NCBI RefSeq assembly: GCF_008033135.1
Contig: NZ_CP041335.1
Location: 186,001 to 250,000 of the forward strand
DNA from: Chitinolyticbacter meiyuanensis
GTDB taxonomy: Bacteria > Pseudomonadota > Gammaproteobacteria > Burkholderiales > Chitinibacteraceae
Reading direction: 5' to 3'
Length of the DNA: 64,000 nt
Part shown: piece by piece, positions 9,580 to 17,203 of the stretch
How the letters are laid out: each line of letters opens with the position of its first letter
Numbering within the stretch: the first letter of the stretch is position 1
Notes under the pieces: model-generated
What the model was told of the DNA's origin: nothing
Seen by the model: the letters and a program-made list of their open reading frames with translations, nothing else
Databases searched by the model: none
Translations under genes and position numbers: made by a program

Positions 9580-9764
9580 CCTGTGCATCTCGCTGTACTG
9601 CGCGGGTTTTGACTGTGCTTGCACTCTCGGGCCCGCGCCCTTTCCTCCATTGCCCTGTTCTGCGGCACCTCCCGCGTCTTGCCCAACAATGGGCTCGGCA
9701 TCGCGTGCAGCCCAAATGCAGCGGTGCCCGGGACATCCCGCACACCACCGATGGAGGAAATAAC

Positions 9765-10949
9765 ATGAAGATATGCAACCTGCTGTTGGGCTGGCTGCTG
9801 ACCGCCGCAGCCATCGCCCCTGCCGTCGCAGGCACGGACAAGCGCGTGGACCGACCGGAAGTCGCCGCCTATATCCGTACCTGGCCGCTGCCCGACGGGC
9901 GCCACTGGCGAGCGGACGACATCGCCGGCAAGGACATCACCCAGCTCACGATCGCCTTTGCCGCATTGCGTGCCAATGGTGAGGTCTATCTGCCGGACAC
10001 CGAGCCACGCATCGGCAACGACGGCCAGCCACAACCGGTGTTCAAGGGCTTGTGGCAGGAGGTTGCCAAGCTGCAGCGCCGCTACCCCAAGCTGAGGATC
10101 AACTTGGCGATCGGCGGTTGGGGCGCCAATGGCTACTCGCAGATGGCAATGACGGCCGAGGGCCGGCAACGCTTCATTGCCAGCGCCATTGCGCTGGTCG
10201 AGCGTCACCGGCTCTCCGGCCTTGGCATCGAATGGCAATATCCGGTGGGGCCGGACTGGGGCCTGCCGATCAAGACCGATCCCAAGGATCGCGACAACTA
10301 CCCACTGCTGCTCGAGGAAACCCGCGCCGCGCTCGACGCCCTATCCAAGCGCACCCAGCGCCGCTACCAGCTCACCGCCGCCGTGCCGGCCGGCCCGTGG
10401 TTCGGCCAGAAGAACGATCTGACCCGGGTGGCGCGCAGCGTCGATTTCCTCACGGTGACCGCCTATGGTGCCTACGGCAGCTGGAGCGCCAATACCGGGC
10501 ATTTCTCCAACCTATATCAGCGCCCGGACGATCCGGCCTTTGGCGGCTGGAGCACCGACCAGGCGATGCGGACCTACCTGGATGCCGGCGTACCGCCGGC
10601 CAAGCTGCTGATGGGGGTGCCATTCTATGGTCCGGTCTGGAAAGGCGTAGCCAACGTACAGAACGGGCTGTTCCAGAAGTTCGGCGCGGCGGGCAGCGAT
10701 CTCGCCTGGAGCGAGATCAAAGTCGGTTACCTGGGCCAGCCCGGCTATGTCCGCCATTGGGATGACGTAGCCAAAGCGCCATGGCTGTACAACGGCGATA
10801 CCTTCATCAGCTACGAGGATGCAGAGAGCCTGCGCCACAAGGTGCGCTACCTGAAGGACAAACGGCTCGGCGGCCTGACGATCTGGGAGTACGCCCACGA
10901 TCCGCAGCGTGAACTGCTCGGCGCGATCAACGCGGCGCTCGCCGACTGA
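9765..10949 (+). CDS. Secreted GH18-family protein with all catalytic acids replaced (chitinase-like)
   Basis: This 394-residue protein has a signal peptide (about residues 1-23) and a GH18 TIM-barrel. The SxGG-equivalent strand (INLAIGGWG), the mid-barrel FLTVTAYGAYGSW strand and the last strand GGLTIWEYAHD are kept. The family's DGxDxDxE motif reads SGLGIEWQ (residues 151-158): the three Asp are Ser, Gly and Glu, and the general acid Glu is Gln158. Known GH18 proteins lacking this Glu do not hydrolyse chitin and act as lectins, so a sugar-binding role outside the cell is more likely than chitinase activity. The ATG at 9765 has GGAGG at 9753-9757. It is not a pseudogene: the frame is intact over the full family length. 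Confidence 0.85.
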   Translation: MKICNLLLGWLLTAAAIAPAVAGTDKRVDRPEVAAYIRTWPLPDGRHWRADDIAGKDITQLTIAFAALRANGEVYLPDTEPRIGNDGQPQPVFKGLWQEVAKLQRRYPKLRINLAIGGWGANGYSQMAMTAEGRQRFIASAIALVERHRLSGLGIEWQYPVGPDWGLPIKTDPKDRDNYPLLLEETRAALDALSKRTQRRYQLTAAVPAGPWFGQKNDLTRVARSVDFLTVTAYGAYGSWSANTGHFSNLYQRPDDPAFGGWSTDQAMRTYLDAGVPPAKLLMGVPFYGPVWKGVANVQNGLFQKFGAAGSDLAWSEIKVGYLGQPGYVRHWDDVAKAPWLYNGDTFISYEDAESLRHKVRYLKDKRLGGLTIWEYAHDPQRELLGAINAALAD

Positions 10950-11023
10950 TCATCCCGGCAGAGCACTGGCCCGGCGTCCTGCCGGGCCAGTACCGGTTCA
11001 AGCGGGATGTTGCCGCCGTGCGC

Positions 11024-12130
11024 TCAGTCGGCCAGCGCCGGGTAATCGGTATAACCCTGTTCTGCGCCACCGTAGAACGTGCTCGGGTCCGGCGTGTTCA
11101 GCGCCGCACCTTGGGCAAAGCGTTTCACCAGATCGGGATTGGCGATATAGGGGCGGCCGAAAGCCACGGCATCGGCGGTGCCGGCGGCAATCAGCGCTTC
11201 GGCCTTCTCGGCGGTGTAGTTGCCGCAGAACACCAGTGCGCCGGTAAAGGCCTGGCGCAGGGCCGTGCGGAATTCGGTCGTCAGTGCCGGGCCGCCTACC
11301 CAGTCCGGCTCGGCGATATGCAAATAAGCAAGCTTGCGCCGGCTGAATTGCTGCGCGAGGTAGATGGCAGCCGCCTCCGATTCGGCATCCTCGATATCGT
11401 GAGCGACAAAGTTGGGCGACAGACGGACGCCGACGCGGGCAGCGCCGATCTCGGCCACCAGGGCATCGACCACCTCCAGCAGCAGGCGCGCACGGTTTTC
11501 CAGGGTGCCGCCGTATTGGTCGGTGCGCTGGTTCACGCCGGTGGCGAGGAACTGGTGCAGCAGATAGCCATTGGCAGCGTGGATCTCGACGAAATCGAAG
11601 CCAGCACGGACCGCACGGCGTGCCGCGGCCGCGTAGTCGGCCACGATGCCGGGGAGCTCCGCGGTTTCCAGCGCACGCGGCGTATCGGTCGGCGCATTGC
11701 CGGCCGTGCCGTCCGGCTGCACGACGAAGCTCTTCGAGTTGACTGCGCGGAGGGCGGACGGGGCAACCGGTGCCTGGCCGTCTTCCTGCAACAGGCGGTT
11801 GGAGATGCGGCCGACGTGCCACAGCTGCAGCGACACCGCACCACCGGCCGCATGCACGCCGTCGACCACCGCCTTCCAGCCCGCTTCCTGCGCATCGCTA
11901 TAGATGCCCGGCGTCCAGGCATAGCCCTGGCCCTGGCGCGAGATCTGCGTCGCTTCGGTCACGATGAGGCCGGCGGTCGCCCGTTGCGCGTAGTAGCGGG
12001 CGTTCAAGGCACTGGGTACATCGCCCGGCTGGCTGGCGCGCGACCGGGTCAGCGGTGCCATGAACACGCGGTTGGCCAAGGTGAAATCCCCCACGCGTAC
12101 CGGGGTCAGCAGTTTGTCGATTGTCGTCAT
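11024..12130 (-). CDS. nemA: Old yellow enzyme family alkene reductase (N-ethylmaleimide reductase-like)
   Basis: This 368-residue FMN-dependent TIM-barrel enzyme is of the OYE/NemA class. It reduces activated alkenes, N-ethylmaleimide, quinones and nitro compounds with NAD(P)H in the cytosol. The N-terminal NRVFMAPLTRSRA, the LQLWHVGR block, the ligand-binding HAANGYLLHQFL and the C-terminal FGRPYIANPDL (phosphate binding) are all present. AGGAG precedes the ATG at 12130. A TAGAC-N5-GTCTA operator identical in outline to the one before the TetR gene stands 16 bases upstream, so this gene is very likely repressed by the neighbouring regulator. Confidence 0.92.
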   Translation of the reverse strand: MTTIDKLLTPVRVGDFTLANRVFMAPLTRSRASQPGDVPSALNARYYAQRATAGLIVTEATQISRQGQGYAWTPGIYSDAQEAGWKAVVDGVHAAGGAVSLQLWHVGRISNRLLQEDGQAPVAPSALRAVNSKSFVVQPDGTAGNAPTDTPRALETAELPGIVADYAAAARRAVRAGFDFVEIHAANGYLLHQFLATGVNQRTDQYGGTLENRARLLLEVVDALVAEIGAARVGVRLSPNFVAHDIEDAESEAAAIYLAQQFSRRKLAYLHIAEPDWVGGPALTTEFRTALRQAFTGALVFCGNYTAEKAEALIAAGTADAVAFGRPYIANPDLVKRFAQGAALNTPDPSTFYGGAEQGYTDYPALAD

Positions 12131-12145
12131 TACTCGCTCCTAAAT

Positions 12146-12160
12146 TAGACCGGTCGTCTA
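12146..12160. promoter_or_regulatory. TetR/NemR-type operator upstream of nemA
   Basis: The sequence TAGACCGGTCGTCTA (TAGAC, 5 bases, GTCTA) lies 16 bases before the nemA start. The same half-sites with the same spacing occur at 13036-13050 before the TetR gene. Two matching palindromes at the two promoters of one locus strongly suggest binding by the local regulator. The half-sites resemble those described for E. coli NemR. Confidence 0.8.
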
Positions 12161-12170
12161 TAAAATGCAT

Positions 12171-12197
12171 CAAAAAAACCAGCCCGCAGGCTGGGAA
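12171..12197 (-). terminator. Intrinsic terminator of the TetR-tautomerase transcript
   Basis: Read on the minus strand, CCAGCC-TGCG-GGCTGG is followed by a run of seven T. It lies just after the tautomerase stop and just before the nemA promoter, so it separates the two minus-strand transcripts. Confidence 0.8.
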
Positions 12198-12208
12198 GGT
12201 AAATGGGT

Positions 12209-12412
12209 TCAGGCGCCGCGCTTACGACGCTCGCTGACCTGTTCGCCGGCGATGCCCCAGTTTTCGGCCTCCACCTCGTCGATCACCACCACTGTGGTGG
12301 CCGGGTTCTTGTTCAGCACGCGCTGCAGCAGTTCGGTCACGCCGGCGATCAGCTCCGCCTTCTGCGCCGATGTCACGCCGTCGCGGGTCACCTTGATGTT
12401 CACATAGGGCAT
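12209..12412 (-). CDS. 4-oxalocrotonate tautomerase family protein
   Basis: This 67-residue protein begins Met-Pro-Tyr-Val. After removal of Met, Pro1 is the catalytic base of tautomerase-superfamily enzymes, which form small beta-alpha-beta hexamers and interconvert keto-enol forms. The length and the LLQRVLNKNPATTVVVIDEV segment fit the family. Its start codon directly follows the stop codon of the TetR gene, so the two are cotranscribed. In this setting it may help handle electrophilic carbonyl compounds; that role is inference. Confidence 0.85.
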   Translation of the reverse strand: MPYVNIKVTRDGVTSAQKAELIAGVTELLQRVLNKNPATTVVVIDEVEAENWGIAGEQVSERRKRGA

Positions 12413-13015
12413 TCAGCGCTCCTTGAGTCCAAGCAATGTCGCGGTGCCGCGCCGCGCGATCACGAACGGCTCGGCGCTGTGCCGCACCTTGGCAATCAGC
12501 GCGGATCCCAACCACAACTGGTACAGCGCGCCGGCCAGCTGTGCCGCCTCGGGCCCTGCGGCAATCGAGCCATCGGCCCGGCCGAGCACGATGATCGCGG
12601 CCAGCCGTTCGGTCACCCGGCCCATGCCGGCTTCCAGCGCGCGCCGCATATCGTCCGAAAGATCACAGACCTCGCCACTCAGCTTCACCGCGAGGCAGCG
12701 GTTGCCGCAGCTGTCCGCCTGCCCCGGCTCGGCAGTCCAGCCGGCGAAATAGTGCTCCAGCTTGCTGCGACCATCGAACATGCGGTCGGCCAGCAAGCGG
12801 TCGATCCGCGCCAGTGATTCGGCGAAATAGCGCTCGAGCAGCGCTACACCATAGCCTTCCTTGGAATCGAAGTAGTGATAGAACGATCCCTTGGGCACCC
12901 CGGCCGCACCGAGGATTTCCGCGAGCCCGGCCGCAGCAAAGCCTTTGCCGAGGATGATGTCGGTGCCGGTGGCCAGCAGGTGGTCGCGGGTATCGGTTGC
13001 ACGGTCGGATTTCAT
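12413..13015 (-). CDS. TetR-family repressor, NemR-like
   Basis: This 200-residue regulator has an N-terminal helix-turn-helix (about residues 10-55, ending GVPKGSFYHYFDSKEGYGVALL), the usual TetR form. The ligand domain contains a Cys-rich stretch ADSCGNRCLAVKLSGEVCDLS near residues 100-120. In E. coli NemR, cysteines of the ligand domain sense electrophiles and hypochlorous acid, so a similar redox switch is plausible. Its own promoter and that of nemA carry matching operators, which suggests autoregulation. The nemR symbol is not assigned because the sensing chemistry is unproven. Confidence 0.88.
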   Translation of the reverse strand: MKSDRATDTRDHLLATGTDIILGKGFAAAGLAEILGAAGVPKGSFYHYFDSKEGYGVALLERYFAESLARIDRLLADRMFDGRSKLEHYFAGWTAEPGQADSCGNRCLAVKLSGEVCDLSDDMRRALEAGMGRVTERLAAIIVLGRADGSIAAGPEAAQLAGALYQLWLGSALIAKVRHSAEPFVIARRGTATLLGLKER

Positions 13016-13035
13016 GGCGAGAGCTTAACGCCAAC

Positions 13036-13050
13036 TAGACCGATCGTCTA
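13036..13050. promoter_or_regulatory. TetR/NemR-type operator upstream of the repressor gene
   Basis: TAGACCGATCGTCTA lies 21 bases before the TetR start and differs from the site at 12146 at one central base. It would place the repressor across its own promoter. Confidence 0.8.
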
Positions 13051-13078
13051 GGAAATATCCGATCAACGGGCAGGCTGA

Positions 13079-13109
13079 CAAAAAAAGCCCCCTCCCGTGA
13101 GGGAGGGGG
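13079..13109 (-). terminator. Intrinsic terminator of the metalloprotease gene
   Basis: On the minus strand, a 9-base-pair GC stem (CCCCCTCCC / GGGAGGGGG, loop of four) is followed by a run of T. It lies about 160 bases after the stop codon of the secreted metalloprotease gene. The region between stop and stem shows no gene. Confidence 0.8.
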
Positions 13110-13270
13110 TAACAGGATGGGACCAGAGCGGTCAGCCCTCGCCGACTGACCGTGGGGTGGTCCTTGGAGTCGCGCAGAGTGCGCAGGGTACGGGTAGCGA
13201 GCCCGAAACCGGGGCTGGACCCTGTCCTGCAAGGCGCTGCGACTGCCGCAGCCCCCTGCTAGACCGGGCC

Positions 13271-15127
13271 TCAGTCAAATCGTTTCGTCATCTTGTCCAC
13301 CGAGTCCTTGAGCCAGACGAAAATGCCCTCGTTCTGATAGCGCGCGTGCTTCTCGCCAGCGCACATCACGTAGCTTTGCAGCGGATCACAGTGCGGTGCA
13401 CCGAACACATGGCCGGTCTCATGCACGGCAACGATCTGGGAGCGATTGCGGCTGAGATCGAAACTGAACAACCCGCTCACCTGCGTATTCAGCCACGAGC
13501 AGGCCACGCCGCCACCGAAGGCACCGTCGAGCGCCACGACCAGATCGAAGCCGTGATGGTCGACGTGGGTCGGCGTGCTGCCCGGATTCCAGGTGCGGGT
13601 CAGGCCCAGCGTTTGGGTGGCGTACTCGGCCGCACGCTCGCAGTGGCCCAGTCCGGTGTTGGCGGCGCTGTTGTAGCCGGGGATGCCGTGGAACAGCTGG
13701 CGCACGTTTTCGATCTGGTCGAAGCCGCCGTTGTAACGGGCGTAGCTGCCGGCTGTGGCTTCCGGATTGCTCGGCGTGAACACGTCGGACGCGCGGGTGA
13801 AGGCCTCGGTCAGATAGGCGGAAACGCTGCGCGTTTCGCGGATCTGGTTAAAGTAATCCTGGTTGTAGACGACGGCGTTGAACACCACGTTGCTGCCGCC
13901 AACACTGAAATCGCGCCCGCTGTAGCTGTTGTCGCTGAGGGTGCGGCCATCCTGCAGGCCGATCTGCACTGCCTCGACACGGTAGTCGCCGCGACCGATC
14001 GCATACTGCTTGCGCAGCGCGGTGTCGTTGAGGAATGGGCCGGCATCGAGCACGATCTGGCGCGATTCGCCCGCAGCCAGCACGATGCTGGTCTGGCCGA
14101 GCGCCACGCCGGCGAAGTCGTTGAAGCGCTTGCTGGTGAGCGTGGGGCGCAGCGTGAAGGTACCGCCGCTGGTGCTGCGTACCGTCAGGCGCAGGCGCAG
14201 CGCATCGCCCTTCACCGGTGCACCACCGCTGGTGTTGCTGATGGCCACCGCGGTCACGTCGGCATCGCCGCCGCAGTTGGTCGTGCATGGCGTACCGGCG
14301 CGGGCCACGGTGAACGAGGTCAACAGGTTGTCGAAGCCGATGCTGGCAAGATTGGTATTGTCGGCGCGCAGCGTGGTCGACAGGCCACCTTGGCCGGTGT
14401 GCTCGCGCAGCGTCACCTGGTAACCCGCCTGCACCTTCACCGACGAGACGATGTCGTTCCAGCCCGGCGGCACCTCGGCCGCGCCCTCGTTGGCACAGAA
14501 CGAATTGCCGCCGTAGTTGGTGTTCTCGTAAAAGCAGACCGCGCCACCGGCCGGCACCGGTGTCGGCGTCGGGGCTGGTGCGGCGGCCACGCGGTAGGAG
14601 GTGACGAGGTCGTTGAACTGGCGATTGCCGAGATTGGCTTCGGCGGCCAGCAGCGTCAGGCCACGACCGGCGAAATTGGCGTGCTCGAACAGATCGACCA
14701 TATAGCCGGGCTGTACCCGCACCGATGACGCCTTGTCGTTGAAGCCGCCCGGCAGATTGCCGCTTCCGACGCCGAAGCAGGTGGAAGCGCCCTGGTAATC
14801 GGCGTGCTCGAACAGGCAGACGATGCCGCTCGGTGCCGGGGTCGGCGCTGGCGTGGGGACGGGGGTCGGTTGGGGGGTCATACTGCAGCTGCCACCGCTG
14901 CGCCACAGGCTGGGCGTCGATTGCGGATTCCAGCCGGCGCCGGCATAGGCGGTGTGCGTCACCAGGGCGGTCCAGGTGGCGCCGCCGTAATTCACGGTGT
15001 CGCCCGCCTGATAGGTGCTGCCTTCGGCCCAGCTGCCACGGCAAGCCGCGGCGGCTTCGCCGGCAAGCCCCACCAGCAGCAAGGCCAACAGCGGCGACCA
15101 GGCACGGCTGCGATACGACTGCTTCAT
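13271..15127 (-). CDS. Secreted chitin-binding metzincin metalloprotease with two beta/gamma-crystallin domains
   Basis: This 618-residue exported protein has, in order: a signal peptide (to about residue 29); a CBM5/12-type chitin-binding module (about 30-80, with WAEGSTYQAGDTVNYGG and a conserved Trp); a Pro/Thr linker; two beta/gamma-crystallin domains (about 107-190 and 202-290, each with FEHxxYxG-type and FNDxxSS-type motifs that often bind calcium); a beta-sandwich; and a C-terminal protease domain. The zinc site HETGHVFGAPH near residue 566 matches the metzincin HExxHxxGxxH, with SYVMCAGE as probable Met-turn. It likely degrades protein in chitinous material. The start at 15127 is chosen for the signal peptide and the GGAGAG upstream. 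The crystallin and linker parts resemble those of the GH114 protein at 38318. Confidence 0.88.
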   Translation of the reverse strand: MKQSYRSRAWSPLLALLLVGLAGEAAAACRGSWAEGSTYQAGDTVNYGGATWTALVTHTAYAGAGWNPQSTPSLWRSGGSCSMTPQPTPVPTPAPTPAPSGIVCLFEHADYQGASTCFGVGSGNLPGGFNDKASSVRVQPGYMVDLFEHANFAGRGLTLLAAEANLGNRQFNDLVTSYRVAAAPAPTPTPVPAGGAVCFYENTNYGGNSFCANEGAAEVPPGWNDIVSSVKVQAGYQVTLREHTGQGGLSTTLRADNTNLASIGFDNLLTSFTVARAGTPCTTNCGGDADVTAVAISNTSGGAPVKGDALRLRLTVRSTSGGTFTLRPTLTSKRFNDFAGVALGQTSIVLAAGESRQIVLDAGPFLNDTALRKQYAIGRGDYRVEAVQIGLQDGRTLSDNSYSGRDFSVGGSNVVFNAVVYNQDYFNQIRETRSVSAYLTEAFTRASDVFTPSNPEATAGSYARYNGGFDQIENVRQLFHGIPGYNSAANTGLGHCERAAEYATQTLGLTRTWNPGSTPTHVDHHGFDLVVALDGAFGGGVACSWLNTQVSGLFSFDLSRNRSQIVAVHETGHVFGAPHCDPLQSYVMCAGEKHARYQNEGIFVWLKDSVDKMTKRFD

Positions 15128-15520
15128 TTTTCCACTCTCCGGCCCGCCTTTTCGGCGGTGCTTCTTGGCCAGGAGCGGGCTGGACGCGGCGCCAAGGCGC
15201 ACGCGGTGGACACGGCACGAACGCGCCGCGGCTTCATCCACACTCTCTGGTCTCTTGTCTGCCCCGGCACTTTGGCTCTTGGGCGTCTCGACTCTCGGCG
15301 GAGTCGTTGTTCGGGCGGATTTTTTTCATGCCTGCCACTTTCCGACAAGCCGTTTCCGCTCCGGCGGTGTCGTTTGTACTACAGGCGGCCTTTTCGTGAA
15401 AGCGCTTTCTTTTGCGAGTGTTTCATGCCAACAACATGGCCAGCCGTCGGTCTGCCTGCCGCTGCTTGCCGTCGCCCCGGCCCACACGGACAATCCGCGC
15501 TTCAATTGTACGAAACCGCC
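15128..15520. other. Divergent intergenic region between the metalloprotease and prmC
   Basis: This gap of 393 bases holds no convincing gene. It must carry the promoter of the minus-strand protease and probably that of prmC. A perfect 12-base palindrome (15398-15409) is the only clear site. In related bacteria prmC often follows prfA; here it does not. Confidence 0.6.
15398..15409. promoter_or_regulatory. Perfect palindrome GAAAGCGCTTTC, LacI-family-type operator
   Basis: GAAAGCGCTTTC is self-complementary with a central CG, the typical form of LacI/GalR-family operators. It lies in the divergent region 271 bases upstream of the chitin-binding protease and 112 bases upstream of prmC. Control of the secreted protease by a sugar-responsive LacI regulator would make sense, but no such regulator is in the window. 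Confidence 0.5.
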
Positions 15521-16327
15521 ATGACCACAGCCCGTACCCTGATCGCCGAAAGCGGCATAGACCGCGTCGACGCCCGACTGCTGTTGCAGCAGGTGCTCGG
15601 CGTCAACCGCGCGTGGCTGATGGCGCATGACGACGAGCCGCTCGCCGATGATGCAATCGCGCGCTTCGCGGCGCTGGCCACGCGGCGGCGTGCGGGCGAG
15701 CCGGTGGCATACCTGCTCGGCGTGCGCGAATTCTATAGCCGCGACTTCGCGGTCGGCCCCGGCGTGCTGATCCCGCGACCCGAGACCGAGCTGCTGGTCG
15801 AGCTGGCACTGGCGCGCGCCCCACAAGGCGCGGTGGTGCTCGATCTGGGCACCGGCTCCGGCTGCATCCCGGTCACACTGAAGCTGGAGCGCCCGGACCT
15901 CATTGTCAGCGCTGTTGACATCAGTACCGACGCGCTCGCCATCGCCGCGCGCAATGCGGCCGCGCTGGATGCCGATATCGTGCTGCGTCAGTCCGACTGG
16001 TACGCGGCGCTCGCCGACGCGCAGTTCGACCTCATCGTTTCCAACCCGCCCTATATCGTGGCGGGCGATGCCCACCTCACCCAGGGCGACCTGCGCTTCG
16101 AGCCCATCGATGCCCTGACCGACCACGCGGATGGCCTCGCCCATATCCGTGCCATCATCGCCGGCGCGACGGCCCGGCTAAGCGCCGGGGGCTGGCTGCT
16201 GTTCGAGCATGGCTACGACCAGGGGCCGGCCAGCCGGGCGCTGCTCGCCGCCGCAGGCTTCGTCGAGGCGCAGACGTGGACCGACCTGGCCGGACTCGAT
16301 CGCGTGAGCGGCGGCATCCGCCCGTAA
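15521..16327 (+). CDS. prmC: Peptide chain release factor N5-glutamine methyltransferase
   Basis: This 268-residue enzyme methylates the Gln of the GGQ motif of release factors RF1 and RF2 with S-adenosylmethionine. The N-terminal helical domain includes DARLLLQQVLGVNR. The Rossmann motif I is VLDLGTGSGCIPVTL and the catalytic NPPY lies in VSNPPYIV. The conserved FYSRDF and LIPRPETELLVE blocks of PrmC are present. The ATG at 15521 gives the standard family N-terminus although no strong ribosome binding site is seen. grxD follows 72 bases later. Confidence 0.94.
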   Translation: MTTARTLIAESGIDRVDARLLLQQVLGVNRAWLMAHDDEPLADDAIARFAALATRRRAGEPVAYLLGVREFYSRDFAVGPGVLIPRPETELLVELALARAPQGAVVLDLGTGSGCIPVTLKLERPDLIVSAVDISTDALAIAARNAAALDADIVLRQSDWYAALADAQFDLIVSNPPYIVAGDAHLTQGDLRFEPIDALTDHADGLAHIRAIIAGATARLSAGGWLLFEHGYDQGPASRALLAAAGFVEAQTWTDLAGLDRVSGGIRP

Positions 16328-16334
16328 GCGTTGC

Positions 16335-16363
16335 TTGTCGGCGCCATGGCGAATCGCTACAAT
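16335..16363 (+). promoter_or_regulatory. Probable sigma-70 promoter of grxD
   Basis: TTGTCG and TACAAT are separated by 17 bases, about 37 bases before the grxD start codon. The -10 element is a good match, the -35 a moderate one. Confidence 0.5.
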
Positions 16364-16399
16364 TCCCGACTAATTTGATCGACTAATTCGAGGCACGCC

Positions 16400-16723
16400 A
16401 TGAGCGAACGCGACGTCCAGGCCGAAATCCACAAGATCGTCACCGAGAACCCGGTGGTGCTGTTCATGAAAGGCACGCCGACCTTCCCGCAATGCGGCTT
16501 CTCGGCTGCGGCCATCCAGCTCTTGAAGAACTGCGGTGCCACTGTCGCCGCCGTCAACGTGCTGGCCGACCAGGACATCCGCCAGGGCGTGAAGGACTAC
16601 GCCAACTGGCCGACCATTCCACAGCTCTACGTCAACGGCGAGTTCGTCGGTGGCTCGGACATCATGAAGGAGCTCTACGCCAACGGTGAGCTGCAGAAGA
16701 TGATCGACGGCACCGCCGAATAA
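16400..16723 (+). CDS. grxD: Monothiol glutaredoxin Grx4
   Basis: This 107-residue protein carries the monothiol active site CGFS (Cys32), followed by WPTIPQLYVNGEFVGGSDI, the glutathione-binding region. Proteins of this class bind [2Fe-2S] clusters with glutathione and deliver them in iron-sulfur trafficking. The length is exactly that of the single-domain family. Its position after prmC is common in Betaproteobacteria. Confidence 0.95.
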   Translation: MSERDVQAEIHKIVTENPVVLFMKGTPTFPQCGFSAAAIQLLKNCGATVAAVNVLADQDIRQGVKDYANWPTIPQLYVNGEFVGGSDIMKELYANGELQKMIDGTAE

Positions 16724-16740
16724 GCGACCGAGAGCCAATA

Positions 16741-16768
16741 AAAAACGCCGCGATTGCGGCGTTTTTTA
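16741..16768. terminator. Bidirectional intrinsic terminator between grxD and the BLUF gene
   Basis: The stem ACGCCGC-GATT-GCGGCGT is flanked by a run of A on one side and of T on the other, so it can end both the grxD transcript and the convergent folE-BLUF transcript. Confidence 0.88.
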
Positions 16769-16779
16769 TTGGGTGCTCA

Positions 16780-17199
16780 TCAACCGCAGAACGAAGCCGT
16801 GGCCGCCAGTTCCTCCAGCAGCGCGGCGGTCGCCGGGCCGGGCATGGTGTAGGGGTCCAGCTCGGCGGTCGGCGAGTACTTCAGCAGCAACGACAGGTTG
16901 ATCTTGTCCAGCCGCAGCTTGCCCATGCTCCAGGCGGCGTAGCGGCGGGATGCGATCTCGGTGTAGTCGAGCAGCACCAGATCATGATGGCGCGCATCGC
17001 GCTGCAGCCGGTTGTACAGCGTGTTCACCTGCTCGCGCCCGCCCTCGATGGCCTGCACGAACACATCGCTGGTGTAGCACAGCACGCCGGTGATGCCGTG
17101 ATCGGCATTGTTCTGGCGTGAGGTAACGAGGATGGCCTCGATGGCCTCGGCCGAGATCGTTGCAGCGGCGCGGCTGGCGTAGATCAGGCGAACCAGCAT
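16780..17199 (-). CDS. BLUF-domain blue-light photoreceptor
   Basis: This 139-residue protein is a stand-alone BLUF domain that binds FAD and responds to blue light by a hydrogen-bond switch. The key residues are all visible: Tyr7 (LIYAS), Asn31, Gln49 (FVQAIEGG), Trp90 and Met92 (AAWSMG). A helical tail of about 40 residues follows, as in short BLUF proteins. It starts four bases after the folE stop, so it is expressed with GTP cyclohydrolase I. The output partner is unknown; FolE is a candidate only by position. Confidence 0.92.
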   Translation of the reverse strand: MLVRLIYASRAAATISAEAIEAILVTSRQNNADHGITGVLCYTSDVFVQAIEGGREQVNTLYNRLQRDARHHDLVLLDYTEIASRRYAAWSMGKLRLDKINLSLLLKYSPTAELDPYTMPGPATAALLEELAATASFCG

Positions 17200-17203
17200 G
17201 GCA

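Noticed and set aside
9765..10949. Annotation as an active chitinase
   Set aside because: The catalytic Glu is Gln and all Asp of DGxDxDxE are replaced, so only the fold name is kept.
13097..14728. Long plus-strand frame opposite the metalloprotease gene
   Set aside because: It is antisense to a gene with clear domains, has no signal, and its His/Arg/Ala-rich translation matches nothing.
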